A stretch of 64,000 nt of DNA from Diprion similis (GCF_021155765.1 NC_060106.1:6393501-6457500); one strand, 5' to 3'. Shown: positions 27,001 to 41,358, counted from the first letter of the stretch. The notes: generated by a model not told the origin, from the letters alone. Translations and numbers: made by a program.

Positions 27001-27168
27001 GTGTGTGCTGGCCGTTGAGCCCTGCGACGAGGTGGAGCCTCTCGACGAGGAGTTCGACGTCGCGGTGTGAAGATGTCCCCAACTTCCGTTTTCACTTCCT
27101 CTCTCGCTACGTCCGACTAAAGACGGTCTTGGGATGTGCCATGAGGGGTTCACCGCGATTTCGCCAAC
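27001..27168 (-). CDS. Ser/Thr/Gly-rich cytosolic exon of the membrane-protein gene
   Basis: The exon lies between a TTTCAG acceptor and a GTGAGT donor, has 56 codons, and is phase 0 at both ends. It joins seamlessly to the membrane-anchor exon at 24478. The peptide includes NPSWHIPRPSLVGRSERGSE and a low-complexity tail SNSSSRGSTSSQGSTASTH. It looks like a disordered, phosphorylatable cytosolic tail ahead of a signal anchor. The exon is clearly richer in GC than the introns around it. The phase also allows direct splicing from the exon at 53528-53460. Confidence 0.65.
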
Positions 27169-30100
27169 CTGAAATACCGAAAACACGCCCATTTCACTCC
27201 AAGTGCATGATCTTTACTGCATCTTGTGATCGTTTTTTATCTCAACTTTCTTCCAATGAATCAACTTTTTTTTTGCTTTCTTTTTTAAATCTTTTTTCCC
27301 TTTCGTACCTGTGAAAAGGAAAGGACGATTTAATAAACGTAAATAAAGTTTCTTCACGATATAATATGGGAGGATGTATGTTTAAATTAATACTAAATTT
27401 TAATGTAAACACATTGTTATTGAAAACGTTAGAGGATTGTTTTTTTTTTTTTTTTTTTTTTTTTTTTGTTTCTTTGAAAAATTCATATAGTTGCTACGAT
27501 TTTCATAAACAGTAGCTTGTTGTATTCATAAATGAATTATATACTACAAATTGTCGCAAGGAAAACTCGGTGCCTATAATTATTGTAATTTATTGACGGT
27601 AAACTTGTGGTTTAGCAGTGAATACATTCGTTATCGTTACCCAAAGTCTAACTCAAAGTCGAGTAGTGTGGATTTTTTTTTATTAAAAATGATGGAATTA
27701 TTTTATTGCTTTAACATGATGAGTAATTTATACGATTGAAATTTAGCTTTTTTAATTATACGTGCTTAAACAGATTAATACAAGTGAAACTTTCTATGCC
27801 GTTTTTTGTAGTTTATCTTTTTTTTTTACGTTTGGTTTTATTCCAATGTAGGTACGTTCTGTACTTTGTTAAATATATAGTCATATTTTCAAATAGCATG
27901 GGTGTTTCTACAACGGCTCTTTTCTTTGAGTTTTAATTTTAAATGTCTAAATGTGTATAGAATTATAAAGAAAATTGAATGAAAATTTGATTCAGAGGCG
28001 GTGAGATTTTTCCAAATGGAAATAATTATGTCACACGAGGTATTGTAGCCGGATTCATAATATCAGTTGGGTACAAGGGCCTTGAGGCGATGCCTTCGGC
28101 GGCAAATTTGACACCGAGACTCGTTTAAGAAAGTGACGTTAATCATCCACCTGCTATACATACGTACATGATATCTTCGAACTGTAAATTTTACTTCCGC
28201 AACACTGCCTGAAAATTTCTTCGCACTATTTAAACACGCCTGTAAACTACTTTTTTACTGTTGAATTTACGTGAAGATGAAATCGAGAGTCAAGAGTTTG
28301 AGATTACATTTTGCAGTGTTTTTAAAAAAAATTTCGGTGCGAGTAATTTAGGGAAATTGTTTTTTGATCGTGGAGAAAATAGGGCGTATCGTGTGTTTAC
28401 GTTAATGAGTAAAACACGGTCATCCTAACCATAATGTATCTATTTTTACTTGAATTTTGTTACCACTGTAAACCGCAAGAACAAGAAGAAAAACCAAAAA
28501 GCCATGAACTGCCGGACAAAGGTTTTTTCCATTGCTTTTTGACGCGTCGAAATACATTCAAGTCGATAATTTCCGAACTACATAAACACCATAATCAAAC
28601 TTTCAACGATTAATTGATATTTGATGCTCTTTTCAATGAGTATAGATATAAATTGGATTTCCAACTCTCAAAACACGACTACATCAGTTATAAATACTAC
28701 CTCAATTCGAGTTTTCTTTCATTCATTGCCTCTAATCGATGATCAAATTTCATTCATTTCTACTTTTCACGAATACCCTTTAACGAAATAGTAACATCGA
28801 ATACAAGAAGGAGAATATGTATATATATATATAAAATGAATACCGTTGTGCGAGGAATTTGGACGAGTGTCCGGACAACCATAACTTCGCAACATTATTC
28901 TCCAGTGTCTTGTACTGTACCAACATGTTTCCATTAACCATTCGTCGCATTAAACTTTGCTCTGGAACCGTGAAAACAAGTTTCGTTGGCGTGCCCTCGG
29001 CTTGTTACTCAACGAATCTGAACGATATTCGGTACACGGTTTGCTGCTCCTGCTATTACGCGAATTCCTTGCACCGGTGTAACGCATGTACGTAGATCGT
29101 ACATGACGTATTACGTACACGTGAGAAAGGAGAGACCAGTTGTGTTCTGGAACGTGAAGTCAAATCGGAGGAAAAGGGTCGACCCGACGAACTTGGCCTC
29201 GTAAATGTTTCTTTCTTTCTTTTCTTTTATACTCCAACGAAATTTGCAAGTGTACGAAATCAATTACGGCGTAGGTACCTACTTAGGGGCAAGAAATTAC
29301 GATGTCCCATCTCCTGCATATTATACCAGTAGGTTACACGTATGCGACACGCGTGTATGGTACCGATTATTTTTTAACCGTGCCACTGCAGACGAGTATT
29401 GAATCCAGTCTATCACGTTGCGATTTCCTCCTCTATATTTTGTTATGTAACACTTATACACCTTGTGCAGAGTGCCGCATTTCACCCGCATATTGTGACA
29501 CTTTGAACGAGGCAAGTGACCCACTATTGTATCGAACTGTTACTCATTTGTTGGAAGGTTAGCGAAATCGTTGTATAGTAATAGTCGATACATTGTTGTC
29601 AGCGTAACAGGGTGCAGCTTGGAACTCGACTACGACGTCATCGTTCCATGGTAACTTTGAAGTGTCTTTGAACTGGGTCCATAAATCTGATGATAAATTG
29701 AGAGAAGGATCAGGAAATTTAGAGCCGATCAGGACAAAGCTGGAAATTTTATTGTGGGATTATTAATTGGTCATGTACTTATCATAACGAGGCATTCTGA
29801 GAAGTTTGGAACTTGTAATTTTTCCTTGGTTAGGAAAATTCTGTAAATCTTGGAATTTAGGGTGATTTGTGGAAGTGTTCGAAAAGATTAAAATCGATTT
29901 GGAAAATCCTCGAGATAACGTGCGAATCTTTCAAAGTCATTCAGGCATAACGATACCATCAGGTAGAGAGGATCTTCGAAAGTTTTGTGGAACATTTTTA
30001 TAGGCTTCTAGACTGCAAAAGGTAGGTCAGCGTTGAGAATGGCGAGAGATTAGGGTTCGCGGATTCGACCTCCCGTGGAAGTCGAGAGTCTGGATGATGT

Positions 30101-31555
30101 CGTGAAAAACGTGAAAGCGAACATCGCACGCATCCTTCGATCATTTGAAGACCCGTATAAATGTGCGAGCTGCACGTGGGCGAGCATTCAGCAACCTCTC
30201 GATCATACAAACTGTTAGTGTGACCCCTAGGTCACGACAATTAAGCTGAAATCGTGTGTAGGTATGTCGCTGCTGAGGCTTTGTGCCGTCGTCTAGGTAA
30301 ATTTTTATTTCAACGACTTTCGATTATATTGCAGCGTTTCTCTTTGAGATGATAGCTCTTGCGAGGTACCCATCTAACAGTTTGAGACACCTTGTCGAAA
30401 AACTTTTTTCTACAAAATGCGACGTTGCAATCACCCTGGTTGTCAGGTCTGCAACTGTGAGAATTTTTTTTTTTTTTTTTTTTTTATGTACATTATCACG
30501 CTTTGAATTTGATACCGAAATTCAATTTCCGGGATAGAATGGAGCGTCGAATTTGTTGGCTTATACAATTGTTGTTGTTGTAAGATTGCCTTGCGAAATT
30601 GTGATTCTTGGGGGATCTATAAAAATTATACAATTCTGTATAAAATGTGCATTAGAATGTGCAGTGGTGTATCGATCGTTCTGTATACCTATATGCACAT
30701 ACGAAAGGGAAAGTAAATCGATCCGAGCTAAGGAAGGAGTGGAATTTTAATGGAACGTTCGCAGGCGTCTCAAACTTCTAAGTCACGTAATTATATTTCG
30801 ATCATTTCGTTCTTTCGACTATGCATTGTTCACCTATGTATCTATATATGTCTACTGTTTTGACGTTATAAACATACGCAATGTTGACATACGGCGTTAT
30901 GCGGTATTGTTTTTATTACTACTTATGTATATAGGAGTGTTGCGCGTTGTTGCGGCATTCGCTTTGTTTCGAAATTACGAACATTAATCTTCTCGATAAG
31001 AGATATTCTTTAATTTTTTCGCCCCCTAAGAACCCACGTAGTCTCTAATTTTTTCAACAATTTTTTTTCTTCGAATAATAAAATTCAGACAACGTTTCCT
31101 GGATTTTACAACGTCATTTGGTCTCGACCGTCAATCAGAAGAGAGAAATACTGAGATGTAACATCAAATTTTTTACTCTTTCATTTTTTTTTTTTTTTTT
31201 TCAAAGAAGAAATTGATAAATGCGCATTACCTACAGTAAATCCTTGCCACTCGTTTGCAGGTGAGAAGTAGGTGTTTTCTAAACGATTAGACTTAAAGAG
31301 GTCTAAAGTTCAACCAGTGCGCGATTTCAAATCTCTCGACAACTGCTTTTACCTTGACGGATGGTGTATATATATATATATATGACTAACTCTTGGAGGT
31401 GTATATATATACACATACATTTCACCTATCCTGTCTGAGGATGAAAAAATTTCCTCGAGGCACACCGGTTCTTTAATCAAAAATTTTTTCATTTTTAAAG
31501 TATTTTGTGATCTGTAGCTTTAACGAAATTTAATTCCGAAACATTTCGAGGAGAA

Positions 31556-31579
31556 GGGGGGGGGGGGGGGGGGGGGGGG
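31556..31579. repeat. G24 homopolymer
   Basis: This is an uninterrupted run of 24 guanines in AT-rich DNA. Together with the C23 run at 20330 it is one of two such tracts, 11 kb apart and in opposite base sense. It could form a quadruplex or mark a low-confidence assembly point. Confidence 0.9.
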
Positions 31580-32374
31580 TCTGGAATGCAATTTTATTAT
31601 TTCAATAAAGAATAGCAGTAAGTATAATAAAAAGATCATTCAAATTTATGCAGATCATCTTAATATGTCAGTTCCGATTGTTTGAAAGAAATCTTTAAAC
31701 ATTTTTAAGATAATATAGATCTGTAGAGTTGAAACATCTCGATACTAGATAACATGCATAATTGTCAGTGAGGGTCACAATTTGTAGCCACGTTTCCATT
31801 GTTCATTCTTCGCAGTCAACCAAACGGAAGAAAAGGACGGTCTCTATTCTTTTGTTATTAGCAAAGTAGGATGAAATAATTAGTCTATAGAGCTGCTATA
31901 TTCTTCTATTAATAACTAACCAAGCTCAGCCGCGATACGTAGTTCTGCGGACTGAGTTTGCACTACTACTCACACATACGATAGATACGGATCTATTGAT
32001 CTGTAATTCCTATTAGTACAATGGTGTCATTGACAAGTGCCAACGCAGCAAAGTGACAAGGTTAGCACCTGTCTTCCAGCGACAAGTTGCACTCGCACGG
32101 ATTTATGGGTGTATACACAATAAAAACGTTTTAACATGGAACGGAAGTTTTACGTTACAGTTTTGCATCGGCTCCTTTTCTTCATGTTTAGACAAGTTTT
32201 GCCGAAACGATGACTGTAGAATTAGTTTGGAAATTAATGAATTCAAAATAGACCAATCCATTAAAATAGTGATTACTTGATTATTGAGAGACGATAATTC
32301 CACCCATGATTTTCCATACGCATACAGAGTAAATTTCTAACAACCAATTCGTCCGTAATCTGTTAGAATTTGAC

Positions 32375-32549
32375 GCGCATGTGCCGTAATTCAAAAGCAG
32401 TTGTTTACCAGGGTGACCAACCGTCACGAATGTAACCTCAAAAATTTCGACAGTTATCACCGGTAGTTACGTTTAACACCGATAGCTGTTAAAATTTTTC
32501 AAGTTGATCGCCGTGACAAACAACTGCCTTCAGACTGTAGCGCATGCGC
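32375..32549. mobile_element. MITE-like inverted-repeat element
   Basis: The outer left end gcgcatgtgcc is matched in inverted form by gcgcatgcgc at 32540-32549. Further in, gcagttgttta pairs with aaacaactgc. A third pair is caaaaattt.gacagttatc against gatagctgttaaaattttt. The interval is about 175 bp and non-coding. The pairing is imperfect but ordered along both arms, as expected of an aged foldback or MITE copy. Confidence 0.6.
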
Positions 32550-33155
32550 ATAATATTTTAGCAGACGATGGATAATTCTGTAGTTATAAATTCATCCTGT
32601 ATACCATCGATTATAATTCTATAGTAGGAACATGTGCGTTATAAGACTTTGCTTGTGTGAATTATGAGTTTGAATATAGAATTCGATGGTTAGAAAAGTC
32701 ATTCGATATTGAGCCCGTTTGACGATTACATAAAGAGGATAAACGAACATTAATATGTATATGCGGTTTCGTTTTCTCGCTTCACTGAATTTCTCTATAT
32801 TCATATTTATAATATTATCATCACCTCAGCGTTACTCGCCTGATAAATTCGATCTTGACCCAAGTGTATCTACATCGATAATTTCGATTATGCAGTAAAA
32901 TTGTGTGGCAGGATATAAGCTGCAGCAGCACTCGCGGTGAGTTTTGCAGCGTATTTAATCCCGTCAACGGCTCGGCCAGTGAAAGCGTTTCGTTTTTTTT
33001 TTCTTTGGTTGTCGACATAAGTATACGGCGTGTAAATCGGTGCGAAAAAGAGACTGCGAATCACTGAAGAAGGGATTACAAGACGGAGCAGTGCATGCAA
33101 CTGTACCGATTCGCGAGATGCGTTTGCGAAAAGGAGAATTTCGTCTCTTTCTCAC

Positions 33156-33158
<3 letters not shown>

Positions 33159-33190
<32 letters not shown>

Positions 33191-33197
33191 CTCTCAG
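33159..33197. repeat. (CT)n microsatellite
   Basis: This is a near-perfect CT dinucleotide array interrupted once by a G. A complementary (GA)n array follows about 160 bases away on the same strand. Confidence 0.9.
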
Positions 33198-33355
33198 CAA
33201 TACGTAGCAGAAGCTGTCGATGGCCGAGATGCAGTCGCGATTCGTGCAACGAGAAATAATAATGGAATTTAAGGAGGGCTTATGTAAGACGCTGAAAACC
33301 TGCAGACGCGAAGAGACTCGCGCGCCGAGTGTGTTGACACCACTCGTGCAAGGAA

Positions 33356-33376
33356 AGAGAGAGAGAGAGAGAGAGA
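33356..33376. repeat. (GA)n microsatellite
   Basis: This GA dinucleotide array is complementary to the (CT)n array at 33159-33197, so the two can pair as a hairpin stem. Confidence 0.9.
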
Positions 33377-36300
33377 AAGATTTCATTTACATATATTACT
33401 GATTCTACATACTTCTGTTTGAATTCTATAAATATGTATCTACTTTTCGAAATTGAGAGAAAAACTTCAATTTTTTAACGTATTTTTTACTTTTGTTTCA
33501 CCATTTTTTTTCCTGCCTTCTAGCTTTGGTGCAGATTGAGAAAGTTTGTTTCATTTGTTTTTGTTTCAATTGTGTGTGTGTGTTTTTTTTCTTTTTTCTT
33601 CTTCTTACCTCTCTTTGTTGAACACTTTCTTGTAGTACAGAGGAGGTGATATATTATTGACACAGAAAAGTAAAAGAAGGAATAAATGAAATTAATACGA
33701 AATTAATTATATATTTATACTGATCACCGATCGATTGCGATTAATTGTAATTAATTATCAAGTTACGATTGAGAGATATAACGATTTGTATGTGTTGTAT
33801 ATAGGCGTTATTCAAACGGCCTTCAAGAAAACATTGCGAGAGTATTTCAGCGGGGAGTGAAATTATTCTTCGTTCGTTGTATTCATACTTGCAGGTACCT
33901 ATAATGTACATGTAGAGGTACCTACTGTCGTTGATTCATCGATAATTCGTTATTTTGAAAGGTCCCTGATCGATAATCGCATGCTCGAAAGCGAGTGGAA
34001 ATTTTCGTTCGAGTCATGTATTTTACATTTTACAAATTACATAATCGAAAATTTCGAGGTGGAATAACATCGTTCGTGTACACAAGTATGCGAATACATG
34101 TAATAACTTTTTTTTAAAGATTTGCAATTTTGACTTCGGAAATATATCTAATTGTTTAATTATTATCGTTATTATATTTCTCATAACTTTTCTGCGATAG
34201 CTATTTTTATTAGCAATGCTGATTCCTGAACGCGCAAAATCTGGATTTATAGATTTAACAAGGGGGAAAAAAAAAAAAAAAAATCCAAACAAGCTTATAG
34301 GTTGTTCTGTAAAATCAGATTAGAATGGTGAAAGATGTATTTAAATTTTAGAATTTTCTTGTGAGTGCCTTAAAAAAATCTCAAAAGATTTGTATAAAAA
34401 GAAGATGAAAATGGAGATCGAACTTTCAAATAATTTTTTATTCCTCTCACATCACGAAAAGAAGAAAAAATGGAAAGAGACGTAAACGCTATGGTTTAGT
34501 TACACCGTGAACTTGATAGTGTCTTGAACAACAATTAAGTGGCGCATAAATAAATTGAAAATCTTACACTTGTTGTTAGCTTTATAATAGTTTCGAGAAA
34601 GATGATAAAAACGTGGGAACTCGCTTCATGCTCTCTTGAGTAAGGCTCACGTTTTTTCGAGTATTATACGAAAACACTCGATGACTATGTGCAGTGTATA
34701 CTAATGATTAATTATTTGTAGCGTTTTGTCGCCGAATCGCTTTGATGCATTGCCTCGTCATGCGTGTACAGTATTAAAAACAAAACTAAAAACATAAAAC
34801 ATGCGGAACTAATAGAAATTTGACTCAATCTATTATGTTTCACACATTTTTTTCACTCTCTTCTTTAACGTGTATATAGATGCATACTTTCAATTGAGCA
34901 AACAGTCGCGAGTTTTGAATTTCATCAATCCAGTACGATCTTGAGAAAGACGGAAATTGTGTGCCAAGTGTGTGTAAAAGAAACTATTCAGAATAACTGA
35001 AATTTCTAATTGCCTGCCCTGTAAAATGTACAAAAAAGGTTTCAAGGATGCTGTTTAGGCATAAAAATAGAATATCAATGAACGAAAGTTTCGTTTACCG
35101 ATTTCAGTTTCGCTCGGTATTTTAGAACCACCAATTTTCTTCTTTTTCTATCGTTCAATGTCTCGAGTAAACACAGGATCAGATTGACGGGAGTAAGGAG
35201 TTTAAAAGGACGTTTTTTGTTTGTTAATTTTCTTTTATAAAAACCAAGGGAATTATGCGGTTTGCGGCTACAATCGCCGCAGGTGCAGATCAACGATCAC
35301 CGCGGACTTCCGGTCCAGTCTGCGTCCGGTATTGAGCGCGTTCAAGACATTGGCCGACCCTCGAAGACTGAATTTCTCAGCTCCTTATAAGTGTACCCCA
35401 TGCCGGCGTAATGACAATGCGATCGTTATAGTAATTGGCAATTTTCATCCGCATGATAAACGTGGGTGTGGCAAGTGGGGCTGCCTTCGACTGAAAACCT
35501 GGTCCAAGGACCTGCACCTTTAGTCTGGACAAGTGAAACATTTTTCTCTATCCGTTTATCGCTTCACAGACGTCTCCTTTGTTTTATATTACCTTTCTGT
35601 TCTTGCCCGAGCATTGTGTGTGGAAATTATTCTCATACATACATTTGTTATTTGTTACTTTACAAAAATATTATTGTCAAATCGGTATCGTTCAATTGTC
35701 AATAGTTTTATAACCTGGAATTGTTAGGGGATTTTTCATTTATTCATAGAAAAAATTGAAAATATTAGTTTTCTATTATTCGGAATTAGATGGGAATTTT
35801 TGAGGTGACAAATTTACTTTTTTTCGCCTAGAATACAAGTTGGCTTAAATTGAATTTTTTGTACCTACATTATATTTTTCTTCAATTCGAAATGAATTTT
35901 AATCGAATACAGAGTTAATAAGCCGGATGATTTAGGGTTTAGTAACTTACTAGAACTGGGAAAATGTCAGGAAAAACTGGGTTTCCGGTTCTGGAAAAGC
36001 TGCAAAAGTTGCGGAATATTTTCCAAAAAAATTTCTGGCCACCCTCTGTTTTCGCGGTATGTAAGAAGGAGAAGAAGAAGAAGAAGAAAAATAACACGTC
36101 CGACTATTTTTGCGGAACCCAATACTCCAGTCAACCTCGAACGGTTATACACCTGTTCTCGACACCGGTTGTCACTTGATGTAACGCTACGTGGTGCGAA
36201 ACGGATTTTGAACCCATATAATATACGTCTTATCGTTTATACACGAGAAATATCATATTACATCACGGTGAAATTCTAGGATAGAATTATGCAAGAGGTT

Positions 36301-36561
36301 GCAGAGAGGTTTCGGTATTTTTTTCAGAAATTTTGAACTTTCGTTCCTCACAATTTAGGATATTGATAATGATAGCTTTAAGCCTCTTATGAGTTTCGCG
36401 AATTTTCACTCTACAAGAATTCCTTTGATGGATTTTTTTACCTCAATCTACAGCGAAGAATCCGTTTGTCTTTCGTTAATTCGCGCAATATTCAAGGAGT
36501 CGAATCTTTAGACAGAAAGTAGTGAAATTTTTTGTAAAATGAAGTAGCTACTTCATGTTTT

Positions 36562-36563
<2 letters not shown>

Positions 36564-36593
<30 letters not shown>
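36564..36593. repeat. (TA)n microsatellite
   Basis: This is a perfect TA dinucleotide run of about 15 units in intronic DNA. Confidence 0.9.
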
Positions 36594-36596
<3 letters not shown>

Positions 36597-37237
36597 CGAA
36601 TTAGTCAGAGGTATTCAATCATAAGTCGTGGGACGAGCAATTGCAATGATTTCCACTGATTCAAAGTGATTTCAATCGATTTTAAATGATTTACAAGCGA
36701 TTTTAAGTTCAAGCTAATTGCTTTTCAAAGTCGTTTGCAATTTCAGCAACTGAATACCCCCTCGGTTACACATGATTGGAGAAAAGACTTTTCACATCTC
36801 AGTTAATTATTTATACGAATCGCAATCAGATATGAAGTCATTCCGCTTCTTCGATCATTGATGCTTAAACTTTTTACGGCCATTTACATGGTGTAATCGG
36901 TGAAGAAATTTGGTGAAAACTCACGGTGACTCGATCCTTTCCAGATTTTGATCTTACGATTTGTTTCGAAATTCTCTTTTAAATATGTTCGTCGACAGTC
37001 GTTGACACCAAATCGCAAAATAAACCAGTTCTTCGATCATTGATTTTCATCTCTAATTCTCTTCTCTTTTCTTCTCTTTTTTTTCTTTTCTTCTATGTTT
37101 CTTTTTTTCCAACTGATCTTGTCTCGAGATAGTCGAACCGCACAATGAGAAAAGCGGGTGATGTCGTTTCATAGTTTTATACCGAAGACGCGTGCGGCAA
37201 TGAAATATGTTGACGAACTTGCACAGAGAAGTTAAGG

Positions 37238-37265
37238 TGATGACGATGATGATGATGATGATGAT
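37238..37265. repeat. (GAT)n microsatellite
   Basis: This trinucleotide GAT/ATG array has one interruption near its left end and is non-coding here. Confidence 0.85.
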
Positions 37266-40200
37266 ACGGTGATAGATGGACCCAACTTTCGATAGGAAAT
37301 TTGAAAGTTTTCCACATGCGCGCCACTTGACACTAATTATGTTACGTATATGTATAATGTATATAGACACATGTGTGAATATTGACTTCGACGAAAGCAT
37401 TGCCAAAGATTTGCGCTATATTACAGGTATACGGCGTAAAAAAGTATAATACCGTTCATGGCGTCTGTCAATATTCATGTTGACATTTCGTGTTTATTAT
37501 ATACTTACGCCTGCAGTGTGCCAAACATGCCGATGTGTTAAAAATTCGATTTTCACCGTATTATATTGCCTGGCAGTTACTGATTTGCTAACAACTTGAC
37601 GGCGCGAGCCATTTACGTCAACTTCTTGCTGCTGCTATTCTTTAATTGTACTCCTCCATATTACAGGAGATTGGTTTTCTCGTTGTGCGATGATCAGGTT
37701 TCGCAACTGCAGCGTACTAGTTGATGTAAATTTACTATAAATACGCACTATGTTTTGCTTATAATTTCTTACATATGGGTATATATGTACACATGTGTGT
37801 ATACATGTATGCAATGTTTCTTACGTAAAACTTTGATCACGCTGCTGTTAACTTCAACGCTATGCAATGTCAGTTTAGCTTTATCGTTTCCATAAAATTG
37901 CCTGATAGGTGTATAGTATATATGCCTCTTTTTTTTATTTTTATTTTTTTTTTCAAATCATATCGTCATATTAGCGGATTATTATAGCCGTTACGGAGAA
38001 CTTTAGGTGTATATGTACATCGCACATCGTGTCTGTGTTTTCAATAATTATATATACGTAGGTACATTGCTTATTTTCTACTTTTTGTAAATTTTTATTT
38101 TTTCTCGATTCAGGAATAATGCATGATTCATCTTAGCGTACGTGTAATAAATTATAATATTTGAACGAGGTGACGCCTAAAACATATACAATTTATTATG
38201 GTCAACGTTGCCCATGATCCAAATCTGACTCGTAAACCATTTTTGGCAAATCTCTCGAGGCTGTTTTTTTTTGTTGATAGTTAAAATTGGCAATACTGTT
38301 TTTCACTGTTTAAGGAGGTGGGTTAGGAAAACATCTATATTCTTTGTTAATTTTTTTTTTTCATGTGGAATGCTCGTGCATTGAGTATAATTATAAAATT
38401 ATCACATTCGCGGATATTCTTTGAAAAATTCAAAAGTAGAAAGCAATCGAGTTATAAACAAGAGCTTAGATGTCTGTGCTTCGTCATTTCAGATCGCTTT
38501 AAAATTATTGTCACCTACTTATGGATTCGTTTGATCTCATGATACGGCGGTTGTCATAGAAACAGATTTTTTTTCAGTTGTCGATCAATATTGCTACTTA
38601 TTGATTGTCATCGATATCGGTTACAATTTTGTAGAGTTGAATAATCAACGATACTAACATGATAGAAAAATTATTTCAGTAAATTTGTAGAAAACGGCTG
38701 TTTTTACAATAAAACGATTCCTCTTGAATGAAATCTTTACGAATCTACTCAATTTTTAACTATTTTAAATGTCATTCGAAATGAAGTACCGGTATCTAAA
38801 AGTTCTTGTTCATAATTTCAGTTGGTATTTCCTTCTTTTAAGTTTAAAGAGGTGTTCGAAGCTCGTTAATATATCAATTTAATAAATATTCAACGTAGGA
38901 CTATTTCCCATAAAATTTAATAAGAAAATAACGGATTCTGGTCAACCAACTTCTTTATTAGTCTCGCAGACCTAAAGTTGGCAAATATTGAAAGAAATTC
39001 TTTAGAAATTAACTCTTCTCCGACGCTAGGAAAGAAAAAAAGGCAAAATATTGCCTAATCAGCATTGGTGGCGGCGAGAGATGCTTTGAAATTATTACAT
39101 ACCGTAACGAATAAATGTATAATAATGAAGCCTCAAGTTGTCCACGTGAGAATATGTATGTATATGTATACATGTATTTTGACGTTGTAAATTAAACATA
39201 TTTTTGCCGGCCTTGTGACGTCAGACTTAAGGTCGTTCGTAGTTTTTCGACAGATTTATGTCTCTGCCTTACGCTGACGGAATTTCTTGCCCTTGCGTTA
39301 CCGCTACGTCTATATACGTCCACATTTAATTCTATCAACTACTATACTAACATTATTTTCTGAAAAATTCCATCCAAGTTAATCAAGTGTTGAGACTATT
39401 TCTTTCTACTGATCGTCTAAGGCTTACAGCTTTGGGATTTGGCTTTTTAACCCTGACTTTGGGTTTAAGGCTCTTGTTTACGCTGAGTAACTGTTATGTA
39501 AGTAATACATCACTCAAATCTCTGTGATGTAAACGCGTTTCTTTCTTACATCCGTTCATCGGTATTTTAGAAACTCGTGGTTGGAAGATATAGTTTACGG
39601 TTATTTAAATTTATTACTTAAATCATAGATTTAATCGTGCAGCATATATATGTAATTCAAAAGGAACAGAAGAAGAAGAATAGGAGGAATATGAACCTAT
39701 TTACCTACATAATAAATTTTAATCGTAACGAAGGATGCTACGTATTTATATTTCTCGATAAATATTGTAATACTTCGTTTATATAGCTTGTTTATTTTCA
39801 CTACGCTATTTATTAGGACGCAATCATCCGCAAAGACATAGTTGAGATATGCAATAAAGACAAACTCATGAAAATAAAATTAGTAACGTTATTTTAACGA
39901 TTCACGTTTCGGAAAAGTCAGTTGTTTCGCAATTTTAGGAATGTCTAACGATGTGGCAAATTATAATAACGAATAATATATTCATATTTTGAAAAGTCAA
40001 GTATTTCAGTCGCTATAAAATTGCGTAACAGTGATAACTTCAGCCTCCTGCAAACTTCTGCTTGACGAGTGCTAAAAAAGTTTTCTATTTTCTCGCGTCA
40101 AATCGATGGTTTTCGACTTTCATTTTACAGATCAAAGATTGAACGATTTGGACTTTAAGCGCCTTTCAACTCAGCTTTAATCGATGTAAATTACTTTGCT

Positions 40201-41330
40201 TGTAGAACATGAAATAGTGGGGTAAGCCTTAAAAATCTCGTTTTATGAAAGAAAAAGTGAAATGTGAAACTGGTAGGCGAGGGCTGGACGAGGTGAACGA
40301 GATCGATCCAAGAACGCTGTTCATTCAATTTAAGCTGGTATATTGTTTTATTCTATATTTTTTGTTCTCCTTTAACGTCTATAATAATCTGAAAAATTTC
40401 AATACCGGATTATTCAGATCCGCGCAACAAGACTCGCGTGTATTATTTTTCTTTCTTTTCTTTTTCCCTTCTATAGCCAGTCTATTCTTTTATTTCGCAA
40501 AATGCCACATTTTTATACACGTGCTTATCCTTGATCATTGAGCCCCCCCCCCCAAATCTGTTGTATCGTACTATTCTCATACATCTTGATCGTGTATTTA
40601 TAGATACGAATCATCGCATACCTATTCGATGAATGATTAACGGCCAATCAATGTTCAATAACATCGTCGCGCGAAGAAAGATGTAACATAATATACTTGG
40701 AGGTGTCGCATGTGAGTTAAATAGTATGTCAGAGGTAGGAAAGAAAGTTTTTACAACTTAGAAACTATCAGGTATTGAATTATTTTTGTCAATCAAACAT
40801 CGTCGCCAGACATAAAGTATGAACTGAACTTTAAAGAGAATGATCATTTATAGTGTCTTACAGAATTCGTTGTCTGCAGTTACATGGAATATACCTATTA
40901 TACTTCAGTGTTGCGCTTTTAGAAAATTAAAGTATCATTGCAAAGAAAAATATCTTTCAAATATTCGAAAAATTGTTTCAACAACTTTCACGAAGTATCT
41001 GTTTCTCACGTTTCGGAAGTCTGTTGCGGATATTCATCTTAATTTTTCTTAACGGAAATGCAATGTCTTTAACTACACAAAGAAGTTTCATTTATCCATT
41101 CTCACGTCACGCTAATGTTTCTCCGGGATTTTAATCCTGGACAAATTTGTTCGTAATGTTACTCGCGTAGCCCATCTTTGATTCCTAGTCAAGTCCATCT
41201 TTGGCTAGAATTTCAAGTAAACCGACCAGACGAGTCTTCTCTCCTTCCCTTGAGCCCCCGGGGCAGATATACCGCCGGTATAGAACACCGTTGACGGTTG
41301 TCTGCTGGACATGGCGGGATGCAGGGAATT

Positions 41331-41358
41331 AACCAACCAACCAACCAACCAACCAACC
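41331..41358. repeat. (AACC)7 microsatellite
   Basis: Seven tandem AACC units lie in a locally GC-rich stretch. It is not the insect telomere unit (TTAGG). Confidence 0.9.

Noticed and set aside
30050-30090. gattcgacctcccg, resembling a tRNA T-arm
   Set aside because: No A-box at the right distance upstream and no acceptor-stem pairing.
41331-41358. AACC array as a possible telomeric repeat
   Set aside because: The unit does not match the insect TTAGG telomere, the array is short, and it sits inside a gene's span.
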